From Leptolyngbya sp. Heron Island J (GTDB taxonomy: Bacteria > Cyanobacteriota > Cyanobacteriia > Phormidesmidales > Phormidesmidaceae), in assembly GCF_000482245.1 (NCBI RefSeq), contig NZ_AWNH01000036.1, positions 124,001 to 188,000 of the forward strand: a DNA stretch of 64,000 bases, in the 5' to 3' direction. The notes beneath the pieces were generated by a model that was not told the DNA's origin, searched no databases, and saw only the letters and a program-made list of their open reading frames with translations. The position numbers and the translations under genes were made by a program. Below are positions 9,423-17,773 of the stretch, piece by piece (the stretch's first letter is position 1; every line of letters starts with the position of its first letter).

Positions 9423-10937
9423 TTATGGGGAAGGAGCCACCGGTTCTGCTGCTGGTGCGATTGGTGCGGCTGGATTGGCAGGGTCAGCTAATCGGTTTAC
9501 CTGCACCCCTGTTGCTGGTTCCGGCACCGTTTCAATCACATTGAGATCGTTGATAGTTTCATCGATTTGGATTACGTTCTCTGTCGGAATAGCCGTAGCT
9601 TCCACTGGTGGGGCAATGGCTTCCACAGGTGTAACCGGCTCGACCGGGGGGGCGGGAGCTGTTTCAGGGGGGGTAGGAGCAATCACGTTGGGCTCTGGTG
9701 CTGTGGGCACGTTGGCATCAGGAATAATAGGCGTCGGTGGTTTTTCAATCGGCTGATTCGGCCCCTCCCCAGGGGTAGGACCACCGGGAACCGGATTGGG
9801 TGCTGGGTTAGGAGCTGGATTGGGAGCCGGATTGGGAGCTGGATTGGGAGCCGGATTGGGAGCTGGGTTGGGAGCCGGATCGGGCGCTGGTGGTTTAGCG
9901 GGTGGCCCAGCAGTAGGCGGCGGTGGCTCGGCAGGGGGACGTGGTGGACGGGCATCTGGCTCCGCTGGTGGTACCGGCTGATTGCCCGGTTGATTACCTG
10001 GTTGATTACCCGGTTGATTACCTGGTTGATTACCTGGTTGATTGCCCGGCTGGTTAACGGTGGCACTAACCACACTTTCAAAGCCGTTTTGCTGCAAAAA
10101 AGCGGCGGCTGGAGAAGCAGCAAAATCAGGGATCGCTCTGTTGGCAGCAACCGATTCGTCCCTATTCGCTGAGAGAAATGCCGGATTCTCAATCACGGTA
10201 TCATCATTTTCAAAGCTCTGCTGCTGCTGGAGCGCATCCTGGATTTCTTGCCTGACCGCATCAATGGCTTCATCACCGGTCATAGCTTCACTATCATGCA
10301 GCTGCAGATCAGCGGCTAAATCACTGGTCTGGTAAAACAATTCCAGATCAAACGAAAATCTCTCTATGCTGCCATCCTCTCGCAGTACGGCCATTTCTCC
10401 AGCGTGCAGAGGTTGTTGCTGAGAGCCATCCTGGTTAAAGGCCATCATCGGACCTTCTGGATTATTAGTCAGAGCGCCAATGATAGTGACGTTTGTTTCA
10501 GGAATAAACCGCACAAACAATGCTGAGCCATGGATACCGGTCACCGCATTGGGGGTTTGGATCGTGGTGCCACCTTGTCCCGGAGGAATGAGCAATAGGA
10601 CTGTGCCGTTAGATAGACTGAAGTTGCGAGTGTTGGGGGTAAACTGAAAAACCGCACTTTCGCCAATCCGGGCCAATGACCCATCGTTAAAGCGCAGTTC
10701 GGCTCGTGCCCTGCGGGCGGTGCTGAGTGCATCCCCAATCCCTAAGACATCAGAAACTCTGGCCCTACGGGAGCGGCCATCGGTAAACAGCTCTACCCGA
10801 TTGCGTGTGAGTTCTACCCGAGCCCATGTCAGAATAGACTGGGCACTGGCAGACCTGGGCACTGACAACAACATCCCCACGGATGCGCATACCAGGGACA
10901 GCCAGCGACCAGTTGTCGCTACATTCAGTTTTTCCAT
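9423..10937 (-). CDS. Secreted FecR-domain protein with Pro/Asn/Gln repeats
   Basis: 504 aa. A signal peptide (LSLVCASVGMLLSVPRSASA, cut near residue 33) precedes a FecR domain at about 60-200: VLGIGDALSTARRARAELRF, DGSLARIGESAVFQF, then IQTPNAVTGIHGSALFVRF, the pattern of FecR proteins found as exported anchors in cyanobacteria rather than as iron-uptake anti-sigma regulators. The C-terminal half is low complexity: seven QPGN units, then eight PAPN units, then a Pro/Ala/Glu tail. This tail is probably an extended cell-wall spacer. The repeats are perfect or near-perfect 12-bp DNA units, so their number may vary. The gene is convergent with the glycoside hydrolase, 41 bp away. No sigma-factor partner is adjacent. 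Confidence 0.85.
   Translation of the reverse strand: MEKLNVATTGRWLSLVCASVGMLLSVPRSASAQSILTWARVELTRNRVELFTDGRSRRARVSDVLGIGDALSTARRARAELRFNDGSLARIGESAVFQFTPNTRNFSLSNGTVLLLIPPGQGGTTIQTPNAVTGIHGSALFVRFIPETNVTIIGALTNNPEGPMMAFNQDGSQQQPLHAGEMAVLREDGSIERFSFDLELFYQTSDLAADLQLHDSEAMTGDEAIDAVRQEIQDALQQQQSFENDDTVIENPAFLSANRDESVAANRAIPDFAASPAAAFLQQNGFESVVSATVNQPGNQPGNQPGNQPGNQPGNQPGNQPVPPAEPDARPPRPPAEPPPPTAGPPAKPPAPDPAPNPAPNPAPNPAPNPAPNPAPNPAPNPVPGGPTPGEGPNQPIEKPPTPIIPDANVPTAPEPNVIAPTPPETAPAPPVEPVTPVEAIAPPVEATAIPTENVIQIDETINDLNVIETVPEPATGVQVNRLADPANPAAPIAPAAEPVAPSP
9791..9886. repeat. 12-bp tandem repeat encoding PAPN units
   Basis: Eight consecutive 12-bp units of the type CTGGATTGGGAG, differing at a few wobble positions, in frame in the FecR-protein gene. 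They encode repeated Pro-Ala-Pro-Asn. Confidence 0.85.
9976..10059. repeat. 12-bp tandem repeat encoding QPGN units
   Basis: Seven 12-bp units of the type GGTTGATTACCC, in frame in the FecR-protein gene, encoding repeated Gln-Pro-Gly-Asn. Unit-to-unit variation is limited to wobble bases, mostly T/C and A/G. Confidence 0.85.
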
Positions 10938-11212
10938 TACAGTCGGTTAATGAACCAGCTTAAGCCTCAAGGACGACTATTCAATCACCTCAGTTCAACT
11001 AATCGCTGTGCGGCACTGGAGTAATTAGAGCCAGTGCTATGCCCACAGGAACAGTGAGATCATTGAACCCCCCGCATATGTAAAGTTCTGAATACACCCT
11101 TAAATTTATGCTACCGGTGTTATCCGCAAAGGTGGGCAAGATTTGATGAAGTGTCCGACGTTAGTTCACACTTTTTTTAAAGATTGTGTTGAATTTCTGA
11201 TCAACCTCCAGG

Positions 11213-11626
11213 TCAAAAATCATCCAACAACGGCCCTAAGCGAGTCAGTATGGGGTCATCCACGGGCTGGGGGGCGTCATTGGCCGTTGCCGCAGCTGGT
11301 TCAGAGGTGGTCATGGCTCCAGGGTCGGTCGGTGATATCTCGGATAAGGGACCATCGGCTTGATGAAATGCTGATGAAATGCTGGTGTTATCCTCAAGCG
11401 CGGCAATTCGCACTCCGAGCTGGGCAATCTGATGCTGCAATTCCATAAACAACATGACAGATGGGGTGGGCTCCCGACTCAGTAAGTACTGGTGTAGTGC
11501 TTGTTTGCATAGGTCGCTAAAGGACTGCTGATGGTTGGCCTGATGGGTTGCGATCGCATCCAATAAAACCCGATCCCCATCGCTATCATCGAAGGAGACA
11601 CTCTTACGGATGGATTTAGCAGCCAT
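11213..11626 (-). CDS. Small protein with ribbon-helix-helix-like N-terminus, partner of ParM-like gene
   Basis: 137 aa from the ATG that gives MAAKSIRKSVSFD (a TTG two codons upstream is also open). Residues 1-50 have the layout of a ribbon-helix-helix DNA-binding domain: a short strand (RKSVSFD), then a helix (RVLLDAIATHQANH), then a second helix (SFSDLCKQALHQYLLS). The middle is a short predicted coiled coil (MELQHQIAQLGVRIAALEDN) and the tail is acidic and Ala/Pro-rich, ending in LGPLLDDF. It lies 64 bp downstream of the ParM-like ATPase gene on the same strand. By analogy with ParMR systems it may be the DNA-binding adaptor, but no known ParR homology is claimed; the role is inferred from order and shape. 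Confidence 0.6.
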   Translation of the reverse strand: MAAKSIRKSVSFDDSDGDRVLLDAIATHQANHQQSFSDLCKQALHQYLLSREPTPSVMLFMELQHQIAQLGVRIAALEDNTSISSAFHQADGPLSEISPTDPGAMTTSEPAAATANDAPQPVDDPILTRLGPLLDDF

Positions 11627-11690
11627 GATCAACCAGGGGCAAGAAGTAACACTGCCCCTAATAACTCATAGCCTGGGGTAACCCGTCAAT

Positions 11691-12734
11691 CTAGCCAGCT
11701 GCTGCCGCCGTCAGGTTAGCCAGCTGCGCTTCACCATAAATATATTGCCCCAGCGCATTCGCCTGCCGTGATGGCTTCGCCAAATGCCCCTTGAGCTTTG
11801 CTTCCTTTAATAAAGGACGTAATTCATTCCAGAAAAATTCGCCCCCACCCCCGGTCACAATCACATCCGTAGACCGCTCCGGCAACCAGTTTAAAAACCG
11901 TTGCGACAGCTCACGGGCAAAACTCTTCCGCAGCGTCGGCAAAATCTCATCTAGATCCGTCGGTCTAGACGCCCCCTTCGGTCGATAAAACCGTTCCCCT
12001 TCTGCCTTATGAACCGCCTCAATTAGCGAAAGCGATTGACTATCCGCCCCATCAATCTGAGCTGCCACTCGTTCATAAAACTGAGCCATACCAAAGGATT
12101 CACTTTGAGACGCCCCACGAGCAAACCGAAAGCGATCAATGGCCAAAAAGTCGGTCGTTTGATGACCAATATCAACGATCGCCACAGACAAATTAGGAAA
12201 ATCAGGACTTGACGTGCGTTTATTCTGAGCCTCACTCCAAATCAGACTGCCATACCCCTCAGGCATGACCCAAACCTTGTCAACACTGATCTCCATAGAC
12301 TGCCCCCGATACACCATCACATGGGGAGAACTCAGCAAACTAACAATTTCCGACTTTTCGCTATCAAACTGCTCTTGGGAGTGATATGGCAAGCCTAAAA
12401 CAATGCCAATACTGCCCTTCAGGCCAAAATAGCCCACACAGGCCAAGGTTTTCACCAAAGCATCATCCACCTTAGATTGCCCAACCCCCAAGTCAGCCCC
12501 AAAATCCGCCGCCAGCTGGCCTACCGCGTAGCCCTTCCCCTGGTATTCCAACCACATATCCAGCAGTGGATCACTCGGTTGGGACTCAAAACCCCCACGT
12601 CGCACCTGTTCCACCGTCAGATGGGCGACATTAGCAGGAATTAACACTACATCGTTCTGATGACGTTTAATACAGGTTTTAGTGGCTGTACGACCCAGGT
12701 CAATACTCAGGAGCTTCATCTTAGGAGTAGGCAT
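11691..12734 (-). CDS. ParM/StbA-family actin-like ATPase
   Basis: 347 aa. It has the three actin-fold nucleotide motifs: phosphate-1 LLSIDLGRTATKTCIK near the N-terminus, phosphate-2 VAIVDIGHQTTDFLAI in the middle, and the adenosine motif VIVTGGGGEFFW near the C-terminus. Length and layout fit plasmid segregation actins (ParM/Alp type), which polymerise with ATP to push DNA apart. A second Met at codon 6 is an alternative start. The next gene on the strand is a small possible DNA-binding protein, giving a ParMR-like order. The 467 bp before the gene could hold a centromere-like site, although no iterons were obvious. Other roles for bacterial actin homologues are possible. Confidence 0.8.
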   Translation of the reverse strand: MPTPKMKLLSIDLGRTATKTCIKRHQNDVVLIPANVAHLTVEQVRRGGFESQPSDPLLDMWLEYQGKGYAVGQLAADFGADLGVGQSKVDDALVKTLACVGYFGLKGSIGIVLGLPYHSQEQFDSEKSEIVSLLSSPHVMVYRGQSMEISVDKVWVMPEGYGSLIWSEAQNKRTSSPDFPNLSVAIVDIGHQTTDFLAIDRFRFARGASQSESFGMAQFYERVAAQIDGADSQSLSLIEAVHKAEGERFYRPKGASRPTDLDEILPTLRKSFARELSQRFLNWLPERSTDVIVTGGGGEFFWNELRPLLKEAKLKGHLAKPSRQANALGQYIYGEAQLANLTAAAAG

Positions 12735-12872
12735 AACGCAAGTTGGTAGCTAAAAAACCTTTAACAACGAAGTAAATAACCAAAACCGATACTAACTGCG
12801 AAGGAGCACCAGGTAAAAGCCTTACAGAAAAGCGACAGCTTAAGTTCTGGTACATCATGCCGCAAGCTTGGC

Positions 12873-12909
12873 CAACGGTGAGTCGTCTCTATGACAAAAG
12901 TCACCGTTG
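12873..12909. repeat. Perfect 9-bp inverted repeat upstream of ParM-like gene
   Basis: CAACGGTGA at 12873-12881 and TCACCGTTG at 12901-12909, spacer 19 nt. It lies 140 bp upstream of the ParM-like start and just before a TATAAT sequence. Possible operator. Confidence 0.45.
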
Positions 12910-13133
12910 AAAATTTAAGTTATATAATACTTAACCCTAAGCCTGGTTCAAGTGTACTATATATCACAAAGCTTATTGAACCACCCATACACAGGCTGGG
13001 TTACCAACAAAACTCCGAATACCGCTTTCAGTAGTTGGAGTTTGAAGAAAACCTATGAGTCCGTCCACCTTTTAGAAAATTGTGTCTAGGCTGGTACCCA
13101 AGACAGCGCCAAAGTCACATCTAAAGTTAAACA

Positions 13134-13160
13134 TTGAATTTTCCTCCGCGCAAAATTCAA
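13134..13160. promoter_or_regulatory. Perfect 9-bp inverted repeat in the gnd leader
   Basis: TTGAATTTT at 13134-13142 and AAAATTCAA at 13152-13160 with a 9-nt spacer, 42 bp before the gnd start. It could be an operator or a leader hairpin controlling gnd. Confidence 0.45.
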
Positions 13161-13201
13161 GTTCTAGATGCGGGCATTAAGTAGACACTAGGAAACAGGT
13201 T

Positions 13202-14620
13202 ATGGCACAAAGTTTTGGAGTAATTGGACTGGCAGTGATGGGGGAAAACATTGCCCTCAACGTTGAACGCAATGGCTTTCCAATTGCCGTTTACAATCGA
13301 TCGCCTGAAAAAACCCAGGCATTTATGACCAATCGAGCCGTGGGCAAAAATGTCGTAGCCGCCTATTCCCTAGAGGATTTTGTGGCTGCCCTGGAGCGCC
13401 CCCGACGGATTTTGGTGATGGTCAAAGCAGGTAAGCCCGTCGATGCCGTCATCGATCAGCTAATGCCGCTGCTTGATCCCGACGATATGATCATTGACGG
13501 TGGTAACTCCCTATATGAAGACACCGAGCGCCGAGTAAAAACTCTGGAGTCCGCTGGCTTCCGCTTTATTGGTATGGGTGTGAGCGGCGGCGAAGAAGGA
13601 GCCCTCAACGGTCCTAGTCTAATGCCCGGTGGAACTCAGGCTGCCTATGAGTCTATTGAACCCATCGTGCAAAAGATTGCCGCCCAAGTTGAAGATGGTC
13701 CCTGCGTCACCTATATTGGCCCTGGTGGTGCCGGACACTACGTCAAGATGGTCCACAACGGCATTGAATATGGCGATATGCAGCTAATTGCCGAAGCCTA
13801 CGACCTGATGAAAAATGTCTTGGGTTTGAGCCATGAGCAGCTCCACGAGGTTTTTGCTCAGTGGAATACCACCGAGGAGCTGGATTCATTCTTAATTGAA
13901 ATTACGGCTGACATTTTCACCAAAACCGAAGGAGATGTCGCCCTGGTGGAAAAAATCTTAGACGCAGCCGGTCAAAAAGGCACCGGACGCTGGACAGTCA
14001 TGACTGCGTTGGAAATGGGGGTCAGTATTCCTACCATCACAGCGGCGGTCAATGCCCGCATCATGTCTTCGATCAAAGAAGAGCGTGTGGCAGCATCCCA
14101 AGAGATTAATGGACCCAGCGGTCAGATTACTGAAAACACGACTCTCTGGATCAACAAGATTCGCGACGCCCTATATTGCTCCAAGATCTGTTCCTATGCC
14201 CAGGGTATGGCCCTGTTGCGTACAGCCTCAGACAACTTTGGCTATGACCTCAAACTCGATGAATGTGCTCGCATCTGGAAAGGCGGCTGCATCATTCGTG
14301 CCCGCTTCCTAAACAAAATCCAGCACGCATTTATCGAGAATCCTGCCTTGCCTAACCTGTTATTGGCTCCTGAATTTAAACAAACAATTCTGGACCGTCA
14401 GGCCGCTTGGCGTGATGTCATTGCCATGGCGGCTCAGTATGGCATCCCCGTACCGGCCTTTAGTGCATCCTTAGATTACTTTGACAGCTATCGTCGGGCT
14501 CAGCTACCGCAGAACCTGACCCAGGCCCAACGCGACTACTTTGGCGCTCACACCTACAAGCGTGTGGACAAAGAAGGCGTCTTCCATACTGAGTGGACCA
14601 AAGAAACAGCTGCGGTGTAG
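13202..14620 (+). CDS. gnd: 6-phosphogluconate dehydrogenase (decarboxylating)
   Basis: 472 aa, the usual length of the long NADP-dependent form. The N-terminal Rossmann motif is GVIGLAVMGENIALNVERNGF. The substrate site shows MGVSGGEEGALNGPSLMPGG, and the catalytic region GGAGHYVKMVHNGIEYGDMQLIAEAY carries the conserved Lys and HNGIEY. The end (FGAHTYKRVDKEGVFHTEW) matches the family. It converts 6-phosphogluconate to ribulose 5-phosphate with CO2 and NADPH release, the third step of the oxidative pentose phosphate pathway that supports cyanobacteria in the dark. AGGAAACAGG precedes the ATG. A strong terminator follows. The other genes of the pathway lie 3-9 kb downstream on the other strand. 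Confidence 0.97.
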   Translation: MAQSFGVIGLAVMGENIALNVERNGFPIAVYNRSPEKTQAFMTNRAVGKNVVAAYSLEDFVAALERPRRILVMVKAGKPVDAVIDQLMPLLDPDDMIIDGGNSLYEDTERRVKTLESAGFRFIGMGVSGGEEGALNGPSLMPGGTQAAYESIEPIVQKIAAQVEDGPCVTYIGPGGAGHYVKMVHNGIEYGDMQLIAEAYDLMKNVLGLSHEQLHEVFAQWNTTEELDSFLIEITADIFTKTEGDVALVEKILDAAGQKGTGRWTVMTALEMGVSIPTITAAVNARIMSSIKEERVAASQEINGPSGQITENTTLWINKIRDALYCSKICSYAQGMALLRTASDNFGYDLKLDECARIWKGGCIIRARFLNKIQHAFIENPALPNLLLAPEFKQTILDRQAAWRDVIAMAAQYGIPVPAFSASLDYFDSYRRAQLPQNLTQAQRDYFGAHTYKRVDKEGVFHTEWTKETAAV

Positions 14621-14650
14621 CACATTAGAAGCTACAACTATTCTGTTCGG

Positions 14651-14697
14651 TCTATGGGGCTCATGTATTTAATATACATGAGCCCCATAGATATTTT
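14651..14697 (+). terminator. Rho-independent terminator of gnd
   Basis: Perfect 18-bp inverted repeat (14651-14668 and 14674-14691) with a 5-nt loop, followed by TATTTTT. It begins 31 bp after the gnd stop. Confidence 0.92.
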
Positions 14698-14707
14698 TCA
14701 ATCTAAA

Positions 14708-14863
14708 TTAATCGTCTTTTATTTTCACCTTCACACCATCTGTAAGGTAGTCAGCAAGGGCATTACCTAACTTTTTCTCCTTTGAGTCCGGCTTGGGTTT
14801 GTGAAAGACGCTACGTGTAAAAAAGTACAAAACGATTGTGGCCATAATGATTGGTTCAATCAT
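14708..14863 (-). CDS. Small single-pass membrane protein, 51 aa
   Basis: Starts at the ATG preceded by AGGAG with 5 nt spacing, a near-ideal ribosome-binding site that overrules the longer 61-aa frame. The product has one hydrophobic helix (IIMATIVLYFFTR, about residues 4-17), then a Lys/Asp-rich tail (HKPKPDSKEKK) ending in DGVKVKIKDD. No family recognised. It is convergent with gnd and shares its terminator region. Good translation signal and protein-like composition support it as real. Confidence 0.65.
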   Translation of the reverse strand: MIEPIIMATIVLYFFTRSVFHKPKPDSKEKKLGNALADYLTDGVKVKIKDD

Positions 14864-15088
14864 GTTATCTCCTAATTCAATGCGAAAAGACAATTTTTAA
14901 TCAGCCAAATCAGTGCCAACCTGATGGCTGGCAACAACAAGAGAATCCGAGTAGCATGACCAGTAGCACCTTTTCTGTGGCGATGAAACGTCTGTTCCCA
15001 AGAGAAATATGCAGGCTTCAGCCATCACCTCCAACAAAACTGAAGGCTTGAAAGAAGTTGCTCAAAGCAATGCAGAAATGAGACCCTA

Positions 15089-15116
15089 GCATTTTGACTG
15101 AGATAAATCAAAATGC
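15089..15116. repeat. Perfect 9-bp inverted repeat
   Basis: GCATTTTGA (15089-15097) and TCAAAATGC (15108-15116) with a 10-nt spacer in the gene-free region. No T tract follows. Confidence 0.45.
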
Positions 15117-15125
15117 CTCTATCCC

Positions 15126-15146
15126 GCAAACCCACAAAGGGTTTGC
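15126..15146. repeat. Perfect 8-bp inverted repeat
   Basis: GCAAACCC (15126-15133) and GGGTTTGC (15139-15146) with a 5-nt loop, 9 bp after the previous hairpin. The two together look like a structured RNA or operator pair. Confidence 0.45.
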
Positions 15147-15689
15147 AATTCCACAGCTTGTCAAATTGTCAAATTGTCAAACCTGACGAGTCTCTTAGAG
15201 AGACTGAGAGACTTACAGTGAATGAATTGCTTTTATTAATCTTGAAAGGTATTGTTGCTGCTTAGCGTAGTAAAACGGTTCCTTAAACATCTAAGCAGCC
15301 ATTACACCAATAGCCATCAAAGCCAACAGAAGCTACGTGAATACTCTCAGAATTTTCGTTTTTTAATGTTCGCTTTTATACATATTCGCTGATTGGAGTA
15401 TAACGCAATTTATTTTCTATGTAGTATTAAAGTTAAATGAGCGTAGAATCTTTCGTGTCAAGATAATGTGAGCTTTTTTTGTTTTAGTTGATCACTGTAG
15501 TTCTGCTGTGCTTAGAAAGCAGTTCAAATATCCTGAGCGAAAAGCTTGTATACTTTGATGCCTAATCAAAGAAAAGAATTCTTACGTGTTAGAAGTAGCA
15601 TGTCTTTGATATCTTCTGTCGAGTTACATGCAGGTTATCAAAGATTAGACTCCACACCTGATGCAACTATGCCTTAGAGTCTCTCAAGA

Positions 15690-15729
15690 CAACTGCTGTG
15701 CGATAGACTAAGCGATCGCACAGCAGTTG
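15690..15729. terminator. Perfect 15-bp hairpin containing a HIP1 octamer
   Basis: Arms at 15690-15704 and 15715-15729 are exactly complementary with a 10-nt loop; GCGATCGC lies in the loop/right arm. It sits about 100 bp beyond the stop of the minus-strand lipoprotein-like gene, so it could terminate it, though there is no T tract. Confidence 0.5.
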
Positions 15730-15833
15730 AAGCCTTGATCAGGGCAAATTGGAATGCCAAAATGCTTGTACTTCAGGCATCTTCTTTGATTTTTACTCTG
15801 TTGTCTTTTTCTGTAACCTGCTCTGACACCTTA

Positions 15834-16790
15834 TTAAGAACAAAGTTCATTATGCCAGGCCTGGCGGCCTCGGCCAGAAACACAAGAAAATTGTTGCCCA
15901 ATCCAATCAATCCGCCACTGTTGCCCATCAGCAACAAACTCTAAGCGATAACGCTGGGCAGAGACCGAATCATCCCCCAATCGCTTTTGAGTAACTGCAA
16001 TGACCATCCGCCGCTCACTTCTCGCCAACACTTCAATCATGTGGTCATGGCGTGTTTCCTCATGTGGCTCTGATGTATGACCCAAAATTCTCTGCGTCAA
16101 TACCAGCGGCTCATCCACAGCACCTGCCTTCAAAAAGCGAGAATTCTGCAAATTATAGTCGAAATATTGCTCCCTCTCATCAGGAAACGGAATCTCATCA
16201 AGATTCAACGAAATACGATTTATTTCTTCTAGACCTGCAGCCGTCCAGCGATAGGTAAACGTTTCCTCATTGCCCCATTGTTCTGCAGAGCCTTGAACCA
16301 CAATCTGATTATTGATATGCTTTATTTCATAAATCATGTCAAAGAATACGGTATCGCTATGAACTGGTTGTCCTTGCTGGTTTAATACCGTAGCCAGCGC
16401 CAGGTAGCCGCCGTCGCTAGCGGCATCTTGTTCATCCTGAGGCAGCACCATCAGAGGCACTAAAACATCTTCAAAGCCATCTCCATTCAAGTCATGGTGA
16501 ATCAGTTCAAATTGATTATCCGCCTCATGACTCGGCAGGTAAACCACTGCACCATAGTCAAATCCCTCAGAGTCCATAAATTCCGTAAACGTGATGGTTG
16601 AAGTGACTATCTGATCACGCCCCGGCACATCCAGGTGATATTCTAGCGATCTCAAATTTGATACCGACAATTTCTGGAGACCTACATAGGTCGAATTATC
16701 GTTAGCACCACTACTAGCAACACAGCTCGTCCAGTTAACTAATCCTAATAAAAGGGTGAGTTGAAGTGCATATTTCGAAAAAGCTGCCAT
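15834..16790 (-). CDS. Hypothetical exported protein with FG-GAP-like segment
   Basis: 318 aa. The N-terminus (LQLTLLLGLVNWTSCVAS) is a signal peptide, possibly of lipoprotein type with Cys23, although WTSC is a weak lipobox. The middle has HHDLNGDGFEDVLVPL, a calcium-binding-type DxNxDGxxD motif seen in FG-GAP and related surface proteins. Two Cys near the end (FSCVSG and the terminal Cys) may form a disulfide. No catalytic motif seen. Monocistronic, with 340 bp of repeat-bearing DNA upstream. Confidence 0.65.
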   Translation of the reverse strand: MAAFSKYALQLTLLLGLVNWTSCVASSGANDNSTYVGLQKLSVSNLRSLEYHLDVPGRDQIVTSTITFTEFMDSEGFDYGAVVYLPSHEADNQFELIHHDLNGDGFEDVLVPLMVLPQDEQDAASDGGYLALATVLNQQGQPVHSDTVFFDMIYEIKHINNQIVVQGSAEQWGNEETFTYRWTAAGLEEINRISLNLDEIPFPDEREQYFDYNLQNSRFLKAGAVDEPLVLTQRILGHTSEPHEETRHDHMIEVLARSERRMVIAVTQKRLGDDSVSAQRYRLEFVADGQQWRIDWIGQQFSCVSGRGRQAWHNELCS

Positions 16791-17127
16791 AAATGCGAAA
16801 ATATTTTTGATTCAGAAGCCTACAAAGACAACCGCATCAATTTCAGAATTCATCAAAACTAACGACTAAAGCTTTAAACAAAATCAAGGATAATGTTTGT
16901 CATCACTTTGTTCAGCTAAGTGAATAGACAAAACTATCAATCAATCCGGGCTTCGACTCCGCGGTTCGGCTGAGCGTTCGACTGAGCTCACGCCGAAGTC
17001 TCACCGTCGAAGCCTCAGCCCTCGTTCCTCTAAATTAGCTGGTTGAGCGGAGTCGAAACCAGCGGTGTTAAGGACGTTTGCTTTCGGCTATCTACCTTAC
17101 AGACGTTCCATGAAACGTCTCTCAACG
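16791..17127. other. Intergenic region with interspersed inverted repeat
   Basis: Contains the repeat-like element at 16952-17057. No coding signal was seen. Confidence 0.45.
16952..17057. repeat. Interspersed-repeat-like element bounded by 11-bp inverted repeats
   Basis: TTCGACTCCGC at 16952-16962 and GCGGAGTCGAA at 17047-17057 enclose about 85 bp full of related TTCGAC/GTCGAA and GCTGAG/CTCAGC pieces, so the whole can fold on itself. It resembles the short interspersed repeats common in cyanobacterial intergenic DNA. Confidence 0.55.
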
Positions 17128-17544
17128 CTACTGCTTTGTTTTAGGCAATTGCCCCTGGGGTTTCAGCCTACGTTCACCCTGCGCCAGTGCTTTTTGCACT
17201 TCAAACAGTTGTTCTTTATCCACAGCCTCAACAAAAATCCTCAGCAAAAACAAACTAGCCCCATCCGATAGCGTCTCAAGACCATTGGGATAAATCGCTA
17301 AAAACTTTTCTTTTTCACTCTCACTCATCCCCAGAGCAATACTTTTACCATCCACATAGATCTCCTTACGTCGTCCAACAACCCTGGATCTAATTTCAAA
17401 TTTTTTCTCCCATATCTGCCAATTAATCCACACCTCCTCCTGTTCCTGAAGTGCTAGATCAAACCCATAACGTCCAACAATATAATAGGTCGGCTCTTGA
17501 GCGACAGGATCAAGGGCTTGCATTTCAATTTGGCATAGCAACAT
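17128..17544 (-). CDS. Hypothetical protein, 138 aa
   Basis: Unrecognised. The sequence is protein-like and hydrophilic: a strand-rich N-terminal half (YYIVGRYGFDLALQEQEEVWINWQ, KKFEIRSRVVGRRKEIYVDGK) and a helical C-terminal half ending in a basic, Gln-rich tail. No signal peptide or membrane segment is present. It lies upstream of the opcA terminator, is transcribed in the same direction as the opcA cluster and is separated from it by about 300 bp, so it is probably an independent unit. Confidence 0.6.
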   Translation of the reverse strand: MLLCQIEMQALDPVAQEPTYYIVGRYGFDLALQEQEEVWINWQIWEKKFEIRSRVVGRRKEIYVDGKSIALGMSESEKEKFLAIYPNGLETLSDGASLFLLRIFVEAVDKEQLFEVQKALAQGERRLKPQGQLPKTKQ

Positions 17545-17773
17545 AGTTTGCTGTGACTACTCCTCAAAATAAACGGCTTATATCTGCACAGAAAAAATCG
17601 TTTGCCTCGCTTTGTTCCATAGTCTCTGGGAGCTCCAAGAATTGAAAAGTCAGGATAACCCTACAAAACAATGGGGGCTGTCTGCTTGGATGCAATCACA
17701 ACCCATTGTTTCTAGCTACTATGTAGACGCATCTCATGTTGAACCTCAATATTCTGGTGAACCAAAACTCACT

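Larger units (their letters stand above)
12735..13201. other. Divergent promoter region between ParM-like gene and gnd
   Basis: 467 bp without a gene. It holds two perfect inverted repeats (12873-12909 and 13134-13160), a TATAAT box at 12923-12928 without a convincing -35, and the ribosome-binding stretch AGGAAACAGG before gnd. This is where a centromere for the ParM-like cassette would be expected, but I see no tandem iterons. Confidence 0.5.
14864..15833. other. Long gene-free region with several hairpins
   Basis: Almost 1 kb without a credible gene on either strand. It contains three perfect inverted repeats (15089-15116, 15126-15146, 15690-15729) and three copies of the 8-mer TGTCAAAT/C in tandem at 15159-15182. 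The A+T content looks higher than in the neighbours. An untranslated RNA or decayed sequence is possible; nothing specific was recognised. Confidence 0.5.

Noticed and set aside
9976-10059. CRISPR-like short repeats
   Set aside because: 12-bp units without spacers, in frame in a gene; the other tandem repeats (19234-19289, 15159-15182) also lack spacers and cas genes.
9567-10172. Long plus-strand open frame opposite the FecR repeat region (and a 169-aa minus-strand frame)
   Set aside because: These are mirror frames of the 12-bp repeats and the Pro-rich gene; composition is Gly/Arg/Trp-rich nonsense and no start signal exists.
12735-13201. Centromere-like iterons upstream of the ParM-like gene
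   Set aside because: Only two unrelated inverted repeats were found; no tandem direct repeats of 10 bp or more.
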